Shown here one piece after another: positions 1 through 7,544 of a DNA stretch of 64,000 nt (within the stretch, counting starts at the first letter, position 1; the number at the start of each line of letters is the position of its first letter). Under the pieces are notes generated by a model. It was not told the DNA's origin and searched no databases. It worked only from the letters and a program-made list of their open reading frames with translations. Position numbers and translations under genes: made by a program. Source of the stretch: Tyzzerella sp. (GTDB taxonomy: Bacteria; Bacillota; Clostridia; Lachnospirales; Lachnospiraceae). The DNA lies in the NCBI GenBank assembly GCA_017416155.1, contig JAFQDE010000015.1:1-64000 (forward strand), read 5' to 3'.

Positions 1-210
1 GCTCTGTGTCTGTAATATATGTGAGATAACCTCGTGAGATTCTGAGAAAAGCCTTGCAACTGCAGGACAGAATATGTGGGTGGCTGGAACAACTGTTTGA
101 CCGCAGGGAGTTTTGTAACAGCCACCCTTATATCATCTCTGGGCGCAGTTGCCTAGTCTTTTCCAGAATCTCTCGCACAGTTGTCGAGCGTATATTACAG
201 ACACAGAGCG
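1..210 (+). ncRNA. Long irregular hairpin RNA, 6S RNA candidate (may begin left of the window)
   Basis: Bases 1-19 pair perfectly with 191-209. Inside this, 36-44 pair with 164-172, 45-51 with 158-163 (one bulge), 56-63 with 145-152 and 78-86 with 119-127, giving one nested rod-like hairpin of about 210 nt. A large internal bubble lies at about 20-35 and 173-190. A single long hairpin with a central bubble is the architecture of 6S RNA (ssrS), which binds the housekeeping RNA polymerase. The identification is by shape only. The outer stem may extend left of base 1. Two short reading frames here (54-275 and 181-438) have no ribosome binding site and follow the RNA structure, so I do not call them. 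Confidence 0.55.
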
Positions 211-211
211 C

Positions 212-473
212 ATGGTTTCTCAAACATACTTTTAGCAAGCCACTTTTATGTGAATTGGGATTCAAGAAACACTAAGTCCCCTTACACTGCTCTGGTAATA
301 GAAAAGAATAAGACGAAGCGTATATTTAATAATGTGTTTAGTTGTCACGCAGAATGCCTTTTTGCGCACAGCCCCCACTATTTGGCGCAGAACGCTTTCT
401 TTTTCTTGCAATTCTTAGAAAATTGGGGTATTTTATAAGAGGATTATTTACTGAACAATGAAAGGATGACGGT
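212..473. other. Intergenic region upstream of glnN
   Basis: AT-rich sequence with no supported gene. It must carry the 3' end of the hairpin RNA and the glnN promoter, but I find no hexamer pair with convincing spacing. The only clear signal is the AAAGGATGA ribosome binding site just before the glnN ATG at 474. Confidence 0.4.
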
Positions 474-2597
474 ATGAGAGATTTTTTGGATGTGGCGGAG
501 ATTTTTGGTGAAAATGTGTTTAATGATTCCGTTATGCAAGAACGTTTAACGGAAGAAGTATATAAAGAATTGCAACGCACAATTCAAGAAGGAAAAGAAC
601 TGCAACGTTCTACTGCTGATGTAGTTGCCAACGCAATGAAGGAATGGGCGATTGAAAAGGGAGCAACACACTATTCGCATTGGTTTCAACCGTTGACCGG
701 CGCGACAGCAGAGAAACATGATGCATTTATTTCGGCACCACACACTGATGGAAAGGTCATATCAGAGTTCTCGGGGAAAGCATTAATTAAGGGTGAATCA
801 GATGCATCCTCATTTCCGTCAGGAGGTCTTCGTGCAACATTTGAAGCGAGAGGATATACAGCGTGGGACTGCACATCTCCTGCATTTGTAAAGAAGGATG
901 CAACAGGAAAAGGCGCTATCCTTTATATACCGACAGCGTTCTGTTCTTATACTGGAGAAGCATTAGACCAAAAGACACCGCTTCTTCGTTCTATGGAGGC
1001 AGTGGATAAGCAGGCGTTGCGCTTTGTTCGTTTATTTGGGAATACAACATCACAGAAGGTTACTCCATCAGTTGGAGCTGAGCAGGAATACTTCTTGGTG
1101 GATAGAGATAAATACCTGAAGAGGAAAGACCTTGTATTTACTGGGCGTACACTTTTCGGAGCAATGCCACCAAAGGGGCAGGAGTTGGATGACCATTACT
1201 TCGGAGCGATTAGAGAGCGCATTGCGCTTTTTATGAAGGATGTAAATGAAGAATTGTGGAAATTGGGTGTAGCGGCAAAAACACAGCACAATGAAGCTGC
1301 TCCGGCTCAACACGAATTGGCACCAATCTATGCACAATGTAACGTTGCTGTAGACCACAATCAGTTAGTGATGGAGACACTTAAGCAGGTGGCTTATCGT
1401 CATAATCTTCAGTGTGTACTTCATGAAAAACCATTTGCAGGTGTGAATGGTTCCGGTAAACATAACAACTGGTCACTCACAACAGATGATGGCATCAACC
1501 TTTTAGACCCTGGTAAAACACCTCATCAAAATATACAGTTCATACTTCTTCTGACTTGTGTGTTGAGAGCAGTAGATAAACATGCAGAATTGCTTCGTGA
1601 ATCTGCGGCAGATGTGGGGAATGACCATAGACTTGGCGCAAACGAGGCACCGCCGGCTATTATCTCTGTGTACCTTGGAGCACAGTTAGAAGATGTGCTT
1701 ACACAGCTTATTAACACGGGTTCTGCGACAAGTAGTATCAAACGCGAGAAACTTGATACCGGCGTTCGAACGCTTCCGGATTTTGCAAAAGATGCAACGG
1801 ACCGAAACAGAACCGCACCACTGGCATTTACCGGTAACAAATTTGAGTTCCGTATGGTTGGTTCAAGAGATTCAGTTGCTGCATCTACGATCGTGTTGAA
1901 TACCATTGTTGCTGATGCACTCAGCGAGGCGTGTGATGTTTTAGAAAAAGCTGACAACTTCGACTTGGCAGTGCATGATTTGATTAAAAAATATGCCTAT
2001 GAACATCAAAGAATCGTTTTTAACGGTAACGGATATTCACAGGAGTGGGTGGAAGAAGCTGCAAGACGCGGACTGCCGAATATAGGAACTATGGTAGAGG
2101 CAATTCCGCATTTGGTAACAGATAAGACAGTAAAGTTGTTTGAAAAATTCGGTGTATTTACAAAGGCAGAATTAGAATCACGTGCAGAGATTAAGTATGA
2201 GACTTACGCAAAAGCAATTAATATTGAAGCAAGGTCTATGATTGACATTGCAAGTAAGCATATTATTCCGGCAGTCATCAAATACATCACATCACTTGCG
2301 ACATCGATTAACCAAGTAAAAGAAGCATGTGACGTAGTGACTGTAGATGTTCAGACAGAACTCTTAAAAGAGTCTTCGGATTTACTGACAGATACCAGAA
2401 ATGCACTCGTAACACTGATTGAAAAGGCAGATACAGCTTCTGCGATGAAGAGAGGAAAAGAACAGGCAGAGTTCTACTTGAAAGAAGTAGTTCCTGTTAT
2501 GAATTCTCTAAGAGCACCGGTGGACAGATTAGAAATGATTGTCAACAAGGAAATGTGGCCGATGCCATCGTATGGAGATTTGTTATTTGAAGTATAA
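474..2597 (+). CDS. glnN: Glutamine synthetase type III
   Basis: Forms glutamine from glutamate, ammonia and ATP in the cytoplasm, the main ammonium-assimilation step. At 707 aa it matches the long type III family (about 700 aa), not the 440-470 aa type I. Visible signatures: [12 protein letters not shown] near residue 65, GAEQEYF near 201 (metal/glutamate site), [10 protein letters not shown] near 271, [11 protein letters not shown] near 322, NEAPPA near 385 and [16 protein letters not shown] near 443. The start ATG follows AAAGGATGA. It is monocistronic, with a strong terminator right after the stop. It sits downstream of a 6S RNA candidate. GSIII is typical of Bacteroidetes, cyanobacteria and some Clostridia. 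Confidence 0.96.
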   Translation: MRDFLDVAEIFGENVFNDSVMQERLTEEVYKELQRTIQEGKELQRSTADVVANAMKEWAIEKGATHYSHWFQPLTGATAEKHDAFISAPHTDGKVISEFSGKALIKGESDASSFPSGGLRATFEARGYTAWDCTSPAFVKKDATGKGAILYIPTAFCSYTGEALDQKTPLLRSMEAVDKQALRFVRLFGNTTSQKVTPSVGAEQEYFLVDRDKYLKRKDLVFTGRTLFGAMPPKGQELDDHYFGAIRERIALFMKDVNEELWKLGVAAKTQHNEAAPAQHELAPIYAQCNVAVDHNQLVMETLKQVAYRHNLQCVLHEKPFAGVNGSGKHNNWSLTTDDGINLLDPGKTPHQNIQFILLLTCVLRAVDKHAELLRESAADVGNDHRLGANEAPPAIISVYLGAQLEDVLTQLINTGSATSSIKREKLDTGVRTLPDFAKDATDRNRTAPLAFTGNKFEFRMVGSRDSVAASTIVLNTIVADALSEACDVLEKADNFDLAVHDLIKKYAYEHQRIVFNGNGYSQEWVEEAARRGLPNIGTMVEAIPHLVTDKTVKLFEKFGVFTKAELESRAEIKYETYAKAINIEARSMIDIASKHIIPAVIKYITSLATSINQVKEACDVVTVDVQTELLKESSDLLTDTRNALVTLIEKADTASAMKRGKEQAEFYLKEVVPVMNSLRAPVDRLEMIVNKEMWPMPSYGDLLFEV

Positions 2598-2601
2598 TAT
2601 G

Positions 2602-2636
2602 AAAGAACTTCGTTAAAAAAGCGAAGTTCTTTTTTA
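2602..2636 (+). terminator. Rho-independent terminator of glnN
   Basis: AAAGAACTTCG at 2602-2612 pairs with CGAAGTTCTTT at 2622-2632, with a loop of nine bases and a T run to 2635. It starts five bases after the glnN stop. Confidence 0.9.
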
Positions 2637-2660
2637 CGTTATATTATTTTTGAAAGGTAA

Positions 2661-2691
2661 AACGACCAATGGGGGAGCCACTGGTCGTTTT
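2661..2691. terminator. Second hairpin after glnN, possibly a terminator
   Basis: AACGACCA at 2661-2668 pairs with TGGTCGTT at 2682-2689, followed by only a short T run (TTT). It could be a backup terminator or an RNA processing structure. Confidence 0.4.
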
Positions 2692-2714
2692 GAGGGGAGT
2701 ATAAATAATTAATA

Positions 2715-2748
2715 AGGGGTTGTAGAAAATTCGCTTTCTACAACCCTC
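2715..2748. repeat. Perfect 12-bp inverted repeat / hairpin
   Basis: GGGTTGTAGAAA at 2717-2728 pairs with TTTCTACAACCC at 2735-2746 around a six-base loop. No T run follows, so it is not an ordinary plus-strand terminator. It lies between glnN and the Asn-rich small gene. The rest of 2749-2871 is AT-rich with no clear promoter. Confidence 0.6.
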
Positions 2749-2886
2749 AGTATAATATAAAGAAAAACAAAAAGCAAGTTAAAAATTAAAAAATTTCCTA
2801 AAAAATGGGAATTTGTAAGTGAGTATAAAAAAGAAGTTTGTGAGAGATAATAACAATGTACCATAAATCTTAGGAGGGTAATTGAA

Positions 2887-3027
2887 ATGGACAACAACAA
2901 AAACAAAAATAACAACAGCAACAACAACTCAAACAATAATTCAAACAAAAACTCAAACAACAACAAAAATTCAAACAACAACAGCTACAATAACAGCAAC
3001 AACAACTCAAGCAAAAACAACTACTAA
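2887..3027 (+). CDS. 46-aa Asn/Ser/Lys-rich low-complexity small protein
   Basis: The ATG at 2887 is preceded by a strong AGGAGG at 2872-2877 (spacing nine) and opens a 46-codon frame made almost only of Asn, Ser and Lys plus two Tyr, in loose NNNS-type repeats, ending TAA. A strong terminator follows eight bases later, so this is a compact single-gene unit. It is hydrophilic with no signal peptide, no Cys and no membrane segment. An overlapping frame from TTG 2882 encodes Thr-rich sequence but has no fitting ribosome binding site. I recognise similar Asn/Gln-rich small proteins of unknown role in Lachnospiraceae. I know of no demonstrated function. Confidence 0.72.
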   Translation: MDNNKNKNNNSNNNSNNNSNKNSNNNKNSNNNSYNNSNNNSSKNNY

Positions 3028-3034
3028 GAAACAG

Positions 3035-3065
3035 AAAGGAACCTCGAAAAAGAGGTTCCTTTTTG
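3035..3065 (+). terminator. Rho-independent terminator of the Asn-rich small gene
   Basis: AAAGGAACCTC at 3035-3045 pairs with GAGGTTCCTTT at 3052-3062, followed by a T run. It ends the small transcript before the next promoter at 3067. Confidence 0.9.
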
Positions 3066-3066
3066 G

Positions 3067-3095
3067 TTGACAGAGTGCAGTGAACCACTTAATAT
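3067..3095 (+). promoter_or_regulatory. Sigma-A type promoter for the methyltransferase operon
   Basis: TTGACA at 3067-3072, spacer of exactly 17, TAATAT at 3090-3095. It lies just past the previous terminator and upstream of the GAGGAGG ribosome binding site of the gene at 3122. Confidence 0.8.
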
Positions 3096-3121
3096 AAAGG
3101 ATATAACGAGGAGGCTTTATA

Positions 3122-4270
3122 ATGAATATGATGGAATTGATTGCCCCGTGCCACTTCGGTTTGGAGGCTGTTTTAAAGAGAGAAATTATAGATTTAGGAT
3201 ATGAGATATCAAGCGTAGAAGATGGCAGAGTATGTTTTTATGGTGATGCAGAGGCAATCTGTAGGGCAAATATATTTTTGCGCACGGCGGAGAGAGTATT
3301 GCTTAAGGTAGGAGCATTTGAGGCAGTTACATATGATGAACTGTTTGAAAAGACAAAGGCACTTCCTTGGGAGACATACATTCCAAAGGATGGGAAGTTT
3401 TGGGTGACCAAGGCGGCTTCGGTTAAAAGCAAGTTATTCAGTCCGTCTGACATTCAGTCTATTATGAAAAAAGCAATGGTAAATCGTATGAAGGAACACT
3501 ATGATGTGGAATGGTTTGAAGAGACAGGTGCGTCCTATCCGGTAAGAGTGTTCCTCATGAAAGACATGGTTACAGTTGGAATTGATACCTCGGGAGTATC
3601 GCTTCATAAGAGAGGCTATCGCAAATTATCCAGCAAGGCACCCATTACCGAAACCTTGGCTGCAGCACTCATTATGCTGACACCTTGGAGAAAAGAACGC
3701 ATTTTGGTGGACCCATTTTGTGGTTCCGGAACATTTCCGATTGAGGCGGCAATGATAGCGGCCAATATTGCTCCAGGTATGAATCGTTCATTTTTGGCGG
3801 AAGAGTGGACAAATATTATTCCGAAAAAACATTGGTATGACGCAATTGATGAAGCAAACGAGATGGTCAATGATGATATACAAGTGGATATTCAGGGATA
3901 TGATATAGATGGGGATGTCATTAAGGCTGCACGTGAAAATGCACGAGAAGCAGGAGTAGAGCATCTGATTCATTTCCAGGAACGACCGGTTAAGGAACTT
4001 CGCCATCCGAAGAAATATGGCTTTATTATTACCAATCCGCCTTATGGTGAAAGATTGGAAGATAAAAAAGACCTTCCAGCTTTGTATCGTGAGTTTGGGG
4101 AAAGTTTCCAAAAACTAGATAGCTGGTCAGCATTTATGATTACAAGCTACGAGGATACGGAGCGGTATTTTGGAAGAAAAGCAGATAAGAACCGAAAGAT
4201 ATATAATGGAATGTTGAAGACCTATTTCTATCAATTCAACGGACCAAAACCACCGAAACCGAAAAAGTAG
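3122..4270 (+). CDS. THUMP-domain class I RNA methyltransferase (YpsC/RlmL N-domain family)
   Basis: Predicted SAM-dependent N2-guanine methyltransferase acting on RNA, probably 23S rRNA. At 382 aa it matches B. subtilis YpsC. Residues 1-150 form a ferredoxin-like plus THUMP RNA-binding region. The Rossmann methyltransferase follows, with DPFCGSGTFPIEAA near residue 196 as the SAM loop and NPPYGER near 304 as the catalytic (N/D)PP(Y/F) motif. The tail is basic and proline-rich. It starts at ATG 3122 after GAGGAGG. It leads a three-gene unit with rdgB (20 bases downstream) and a phosphodiesterase. The exact target base cannot be told from the sequence. Confidence 0.9.
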   Translation: MNMMELIAPCHFGLEAVLKREIIDLGYEISSVEDGRVCFYGDAEAICRANIFLRTAERVLLKVGAFEAVTYDELFEKTKALPWETYIPKDGKFWVTKAASVKSKLFSPSDIQSIMKKAMVNRMKEHYDVEWFEETGASYPVRVFLMKDMVTVGIDTSGVSLHKRGYRKLSSKAPITETLAAALIMLTPWRKERILVDPFCGSGTFPIEAAMIAANIAPGMNRSFLAEEWTNIIPKKHWYDAIDEANEMVNDDIQVDIQGYDIDGDVIKAARENAREAGVEHLIHFQERPVKELRHPKKYGFIITNPPYGERLEDKKDLPALYREFGESFQKLDSWSAFMITSYEDTERYFGRKADKNRKIYNGMLKTYFYQFNGPKPPKPKK

Positions 4271-4290
4271 AAAAATGAAGGAGAATTGGA

Positions 4291-4890
4291 ATGGAACCAA
4301 AGATAATATTTGCCACAGGTAATGAAAATAAAATGAAAGAAATCCGTATGATTCTTGCAGATTTGGGCATGCCTATTATATCCATGAAAGAAGCCGGAAT
4401 TGATATCGATGTAGTGGAAGATGGCACTACATTTGAAGAAAATGCAGTTATCAAAGCGACGGAGATTGCAAAAGTGGCTCCGGGTTGTATTATCTTGGCA
4501 GATGACTCGGGGTTGGAGATAGATTATCTGAACAAAGAACCGGGAATCTACTCAGCAAGATATGCAGGTGTAGATACCTCTTATGAGATTAAAAATAATT
4601 TGCTCTTAAAGCGCTTGGAAGGTGTTCCGGATGAAAAGAGAACAGCGCGCTTTGTCTGTGCTGTTGCAGCTGCATTTCCGGATGGTAGTACGGAAGTGGT
4701 TCGTGGAACGATTGAAGGAATCATCGGATATGAGATTGTCGGTGAGAATGGATTTGGTTATGACCCGATTTTCTTTTTGCCGGAATACGGATGTACAACA
4801 GCCGAGCTTTCACCGGAAAAGAAAAACGAACTTAGTCATCGTGGCAAGGCACTGCGTGCGATGCGCGTAATCATGGAGAAAAAGATATGA
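4291..4890 (+). CDS. rdgB: XTP/dITP diphosphatase (RdgB/HAM1 family)
   Basis: Hydrolyses non-canonical purine nucleotides (XTP, ITP, dITP) to monophosphates, cleaning the nucleotide pool. The 199 aa show the family hallmarks in order: FATGNENKMKEI near residue 7, DDSGLEID near 70, GENGFGYDPIF near 150 and SHRGKAL near 181. Length is normal. The ribosome binding site GAAGGAG lies before ATG 4291. The stop overlaps the start of the next gene by four bases (ATGA), so the two are translationally coupled. RdgB followed by a YfcE-like phosphodiesterase is a common Firmicutes pairing. Confidence 0.95.
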   Translation: MEPKIIFATGNENKMKEIRMILADLGMPIISMKEAGIDIDVVEDGTTFEENAVIKATEIAKVAPGCIILADDSGLEIDYLNKEPGIYSARYAGVDTSYEIKNNLLLKRLEGVPDEKRTARFVCAVAAAFPDGSTEVVRGTIEGIIGYEIVGENGFGYDPIFFLPEYGCTTAELSPEKKNELSHRGKALRAMRVIMEKKI

Positions 4891-5366
4891 AAATCTTGAT
4901 TGTGAGTGATACACATGGAAGGCACAGCAATTTGGATATAGTACTGGAGCGCGAGCATGATATTGATATGCTCCTCCATTTGGGTGATGTGGAGAACGGA
5001 GAAGATTATATTGAAGCTGTCACAAAATGTCCGGTTTATATCATAGCCGGAAATAATGATTACTTTTCTTATCTGCCTACTGAGCGAGAAATCAATATTG
5101 GGAAATACAAAGTGTTTATGACGCATGGACACGGCTATTATGTGTCTATGGATACAAAGTCACTGAGACGTGCTGCAACAGCGCGTGGAGTGGACATTGT
5201 CATGTTTGGACATACGCACAGACCTTATCTTGACGTGCAGGGAGATTTGAAGGTCATCAATCCGGGAAGTCTCTCGTATCCAAGACAGGAAGGGCGAAAA
5301 GGCACTTATGTTGTTATGGAGACAAACTGCACGGGAGAAGCCTGTTTTGATTTGCGATATGTGTAA
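4887..5366 (+). CDS. YfcE/MJ0936-family metallophosphoesterase
   Basis: Small cytoplasmic calcineurin-like phosphodiesterase of 159 aa. Metal-binding motifs are complete: SDTHGR near residue 7, GDVENG near 32, GNND near 55, THGHG near 82 and GHTHRP near 107. The family hydrolyses phosphodiesters in vitro; the cellular substrate is unsettled. It overlaps rdgB by four bases. No terminator is evident after it. The tRNA promoter begins only 30 bases past the stop. Confidence 0.9.
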   Translation: MKILIVSDTHGRHSNLDIVLEREHDIDMLLHLGDVENGEDYIEAVTKCPVYIIAGNNDYFSYLPTEREINIGKYKVFMTHGHGYYVSMDTKSLRRAATARGVDIVMFGHTHRPYLDVQGDLKVINPGSLSYPRQEGRKGTYVVMETNCTGEACFDLRYV

Positions 5367-5396
5367 AAGAAAAATACAAAAAAATAAAAAAAGTTG

Positions 5397-5425
5397 TTGA
5401 CATTTCCGTGGCTGCACTATATAAT
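5397..5425 (+). promoter_or_regulatory. Strong promoter of the tRNA cluster
   Basis: TTGACA at 5397-5402 and TATAAT at 5420-5425 with a 17-base spacer, a full consensus match as expected for stable RNA genes. An A-rich upstream stretch (5370-5392) could serve as an UP element. Confidence 0.9.
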
Positions 5426-5466
5426 AAACCTTGCGCTGTGGAAATGGCGACAAAAATATAATATTA

Positions 5467-5541
5467 CGGGGTGTGGCTCAGCTTGGCTAGAGCGCCTGGT
5501 TTGGGACCAGGAGGTCGCAGGTTCGAATCCTGTCACCCCGA
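5467..5541 (+). tRNA. tRNA-Pro (UGG)
   Basis: Acceptor CGGGGTG pairs with CACCCCG and the anticodon loop TTTGGGA holds TGG. The T arm GGTTCGAATCC is canonical. CCA is not encoded. First gene of the cluster. Confidence 0.95.
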
Positions 5542-5545
5542 CTCC

Positions 5546-5616
5546 GCGGGTGTAGTTCAATGGTAGAACACCAGCCTTCCAAGCTGGATACGTGGGTTCG
5601 ATTCCCATCACCCGCT
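5546..5616 (+). tRNA. tRNA-Gly (UCC)
   Basis: Acceptor GCGGGTG pairs with CACCCGC; anticodon loop CTTCCAA gives TCC. Follows tRNA-Pro after four bases, so they are co-transcribed. CCA is not encoded. Confidence 0.95.
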
Positions 5617-5641
5617 TTTTAAAGCGAAAAAGCTTTAAAAT

Positions 5642-5715
5642 GAGTCCGTAGCTCAGCTGGATAGAGCAACGGCCTTCTAAGCCGTAGGTCGAGGGTTCGA
5701 ATCCCCCCGGGCTCG
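5642..5715 (+). tRNA. tRNA-Arg (UCU)
   Basis: Acceptor GAGTCCG pairs with CGGGCTC with one G-T pair; anticodon loop CTTCTAA gives TCT. CCA is not encoded. Confidence 0.95.
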
Positions 5716-5745
5716 TCTCAGTTTAGAACTGATGAAATAGGATAT

Positions 5746-5820
5746 GGTGGGTATGGTGCAGTTGGTTAGCGCGCCAGATTGTGGTTCTGGATGTCGTGGG
5801 TTCGAGTCCCACTACCCACC
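5746..5820 (+). tRNA. tRNA-His (GUG)
   Basis: Acceptor GTGGGTA pairs with TACCCAC, and the extra 5' G at 5746 opposite C at 5820 is the hallmark of tRNA-His. Anticodon loop TTGTGGT gives GTG. Confidence 0.95.
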
Positions 5821-5862
5821 CTTTTTTATTTTTAGGGACTGAGGAAAAAAAGAAATTAGTGA

Positions 5863-5934
5863 TGGGCTATCGCCAAGCGGTAAGGCACAGGACTTTGACT
5901 CCTGCAGTCGCTGGTTCGAATCCAGCTAGCCCAG
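5863..5934 (+). tRNA. tRNA-Gln (UUG)
   Basis: Acceptor TGGGCTA pairs with TAGCCCA; anticodon loop CTTTGAC gives TTG. CCA is not encoded. Confidence 0.95.
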
Positions 5935-5937
5935 TAT

Positions 5938-6010
5938 GGAGCATTAGCTCAGTCGGTAGAGCACTTGACTTTTAATCAAGTTGTCCGGGGTTCGAATCCC
6001 CGATGCTTCA
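5938..6010 (+). tRNA. tRNA-Lys (UUU)
   Basis: Acceptor GGAGCAT pairs with ATGCTTC with one G-T pair; anticodon loop CTTTTAA gives TTT. Only three bases after tRNA-Gln. Confidence 0.95.
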
Positions 6011-6015
6011 CTAAG

Positions 6016-6049
6016 AACACTAACCACAAGAATCTGGCTAGTGTTTTTA
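6016..6049 (+). terminator. Terminator inside the tRNA cluster
   Basis: AACACTA at 6016-6022 pairs with TAGTGTT at 6039-6045, with an inner CC/GG, then a T run. It separates six tRNAs from tRNA-Leu, which is therefore reached by read-through or has its own unseen promoter. Confidence 0.75.
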
Positions 6050-6064
6050 TTTTCTAACATATAG

Positions 6065-6144
6065 GCGGTTGTGGCGGAACTGGCAGACGCGCTAGACTTA
6101 GGATCTAGTGGGAGACCGTGCAGGTTCGATTCCTGTCAACCGCA
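6065..6144 (+). tRNA. tRNA-Leu (UAG)
   Basis: Class II tRNA of 80 nt with acceptor GCGGTTG/CAACCGC, a long variable arm (GGGAGACC) and anticodon loop CTTAGGA giving TAG. Last gene of the cluster. Confidence 0.95.
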
Positions 6145-6146
6145 TC

Positions 6147-6176
6147 AAAAAGAACTCTCGACTGAGAGTTCTTTTT
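6147..6176 (+). terminator. Terminator at the end of the tRNA cluster
   Basis: AAAGAACTCTC pairs with GAGAGTTCTTT around a four-base loop, followed by a T run, right after tRNA-Leu. Confidence 0.9.
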
Positions 6177-6190
6177 GTTTGGGAAGATGA

Positions 6191-6220
6191 TTGCACTTTC
6201 TTGTAATTGCATGTTATAAT
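6191..6220 (+). promoter_or_regulatory. Promoter for the acyltransferase / sigma-like / MATE group
   Basis: TTGCAC at 6191-6196 and TATAAT at 6215-6220 with an 18-base spacer, 33 bases before the start codon at 6253. Confidence 0.65.
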
Positions 6221-6252
6221 GGCAAAAGGGATTATATCTAACGGAGTAAGAG

Positions 6253-7533
6253 ATGAAAATTAAAGTAGTAAATAGAAAATACGAAGAAGTGCTTGCACTT
6301 CCAAAGATGAAACGTCGCAAACCGATGAAGCAAAGTATGTTTTTTAGAATCATACTGCGCATAGCATCAAGTTTTGACTTAAGAGCAACGCATTTTAGAT
6401 GTAACAAAATAGGAATGGACAAGGTAGGTAAGCAAGAGCCATGTCTGGTTCTTATGAATCATTCTAGTTTTATAGATTTGGAGATTGTTTCCACAGTTCT
6501 TTTTCCGCGTTGTTTTAACATCGTGACAACATCGGATGCTTTTGTGGGACTTAATTGGATATTGCGTCTGATTGGGTGCATTCCAACCAAAAAATTTATA
6601 GCAGATACGAATCTGGTTCGTGATATGATATATGCAGTGAAGGAACTAAAAAGTTCAGTTGTAATGTACCCGGAGGCAAGTTACAGCTTCGATGGAACGG
6701 CTACGCCGTTACCGGACAGTATCGGCAGGCTGGTGAAAATGCTTGGTGTTCCGGTTATCACAATTCGTACATATGGTGCATTCGCAAGACAGCCATTATA
6801 TAATGGTCTGTGCAAAAGAAAGGTAGATGTTTCGGCAGATATGAAATATCTTCTTTCAGCCAAAGAGATTGCAGAAAAGACGGCGGAAGAGATTCAGAAA
6901 ATTGTTCAAGCAGAATTTGCATTTGATAATTTTAAATGGCAGCAGGATAATAAAGTATATATCCCGGAAGCTTCTCGTGCAGAAGGTTTGGAGAGAGTGC
7001 TTTACAAATGTCCACAGTGTCTGACTGAGGGTGAGATGGTAGGACAGGGAAGCAAACTTTATTGTAAGCATTGTGGAAAACAATATGAACTGACGGAATA
7101 TGGGTATATGAAGGCTGTACAGGGAGAGACCGAGTACGAGCATATTCCGGACTGGTACAAATGGGAAAGAGCTTGCGTGCGAAAGGAACTTGAGGAAGAT
7201 ACATATTTTTTGAAGGTGTCGGTGGATATTTGTATGATGGTAGATACGAAGAGCATTTATCGCGTAGGAGAAGGCATTCTGACACATACGAAAGAAGGAT
7301 TTCATCTAAGTGGATGCGAGGGACAACTTGATTATTATCACAAGCCGCTTGCATCGTATAGCTTATATTCCGATTATTTTTGGTATGAAATCGGAGACGT
7401 AATCTGCATTGGAGACTCCAATGTACTGTATTATTGTTTCCCGAAAGAATGCGGGGATGTTGTTGCAAAAACACGTCTTGCAACGGAGGAACTTTATAAA
7501 ATTGCAAAGAAAAATAAGAAAGCAATTCAATAA
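6253..7533 (+). CDS. PlsC-like lysophospholipid acyltransferase with C-terminal zinc-ribbon region
   Basis: The N-terminal 240 residues look like 1-acylglycerol-3-phosphate acyltransferase. The acyltransferase HX4D motif is NHSSFID near residue 68, and YPEASYSFDG near 138 takes the place of the usual PEGTRS block. The protein then continues to 426 aa, nearly twice a normal PlsC. It has a four-Cys zinc-ribbon pattern (CPQC near 252, CKHC near 272) and a C-terminal domain I do not recognise. The substrate is therefore uncertain. ATG 6253 follows AACGGAG. The sigma-like gene starts 11 bases downstream, suggesting one transcript. Sequence supports acyltransferase chemistry; membrane lipid as substrate is inference. 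Confidence 0.78.
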   Translation: MKIKVVNRKYEEVLALPKMKRRKPMKQSMFFRIILRIASSFDLRATHFRCNKIGMDKVGKQEPCLVLMNHSSFIDLEIVSTVLFPRCFNIVTTSDAFVGLNWILRLIGCIPTKKFIADTNLVRDMIYAVKELKSSVVMYPEASYSFDGTATPLPDSIGRLVKMLGVPVITIRTYGAFARQPLYNGLCKRKVDVSADMKYLLSAKEIAEKTAEEIQKIVQAEFAFDNFKWQQDNKVYIPEASRAEGLERVLYKCPQCLTEGEMVGQGSKLYCKHCGKQYELTEYGYMKAVQGETEYEHIPDWYKWERACVRKELEEDTYFLKVSVDICMMVDTKSIYRVGEGILTHTKEGFHLSGCEGQLDYYHKPLASYSLYSDYFWYEIGDVICIGDSNVLYYCFPKECGDVVAKTRLATEELYKIAKKNKKAIQ

Positions 7534-7544
7534 GGAGAAGTAAC

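Noticed and set aside
54..438. Two overlapping short reading frames (73 and 85 codons)
   Set aside because: They lie on the structured RNA, have no ribosome binding site, and their codons follow the hairpin arms instead of a protein pattern.
2882..3070. Thr-rich 62-codon frame over the small gene
   Set aside because: It is the +1 frame shadow of the Asn-rich gene; its TTG start is too far out of register with the AGGAGG, and it runs into the terminator.
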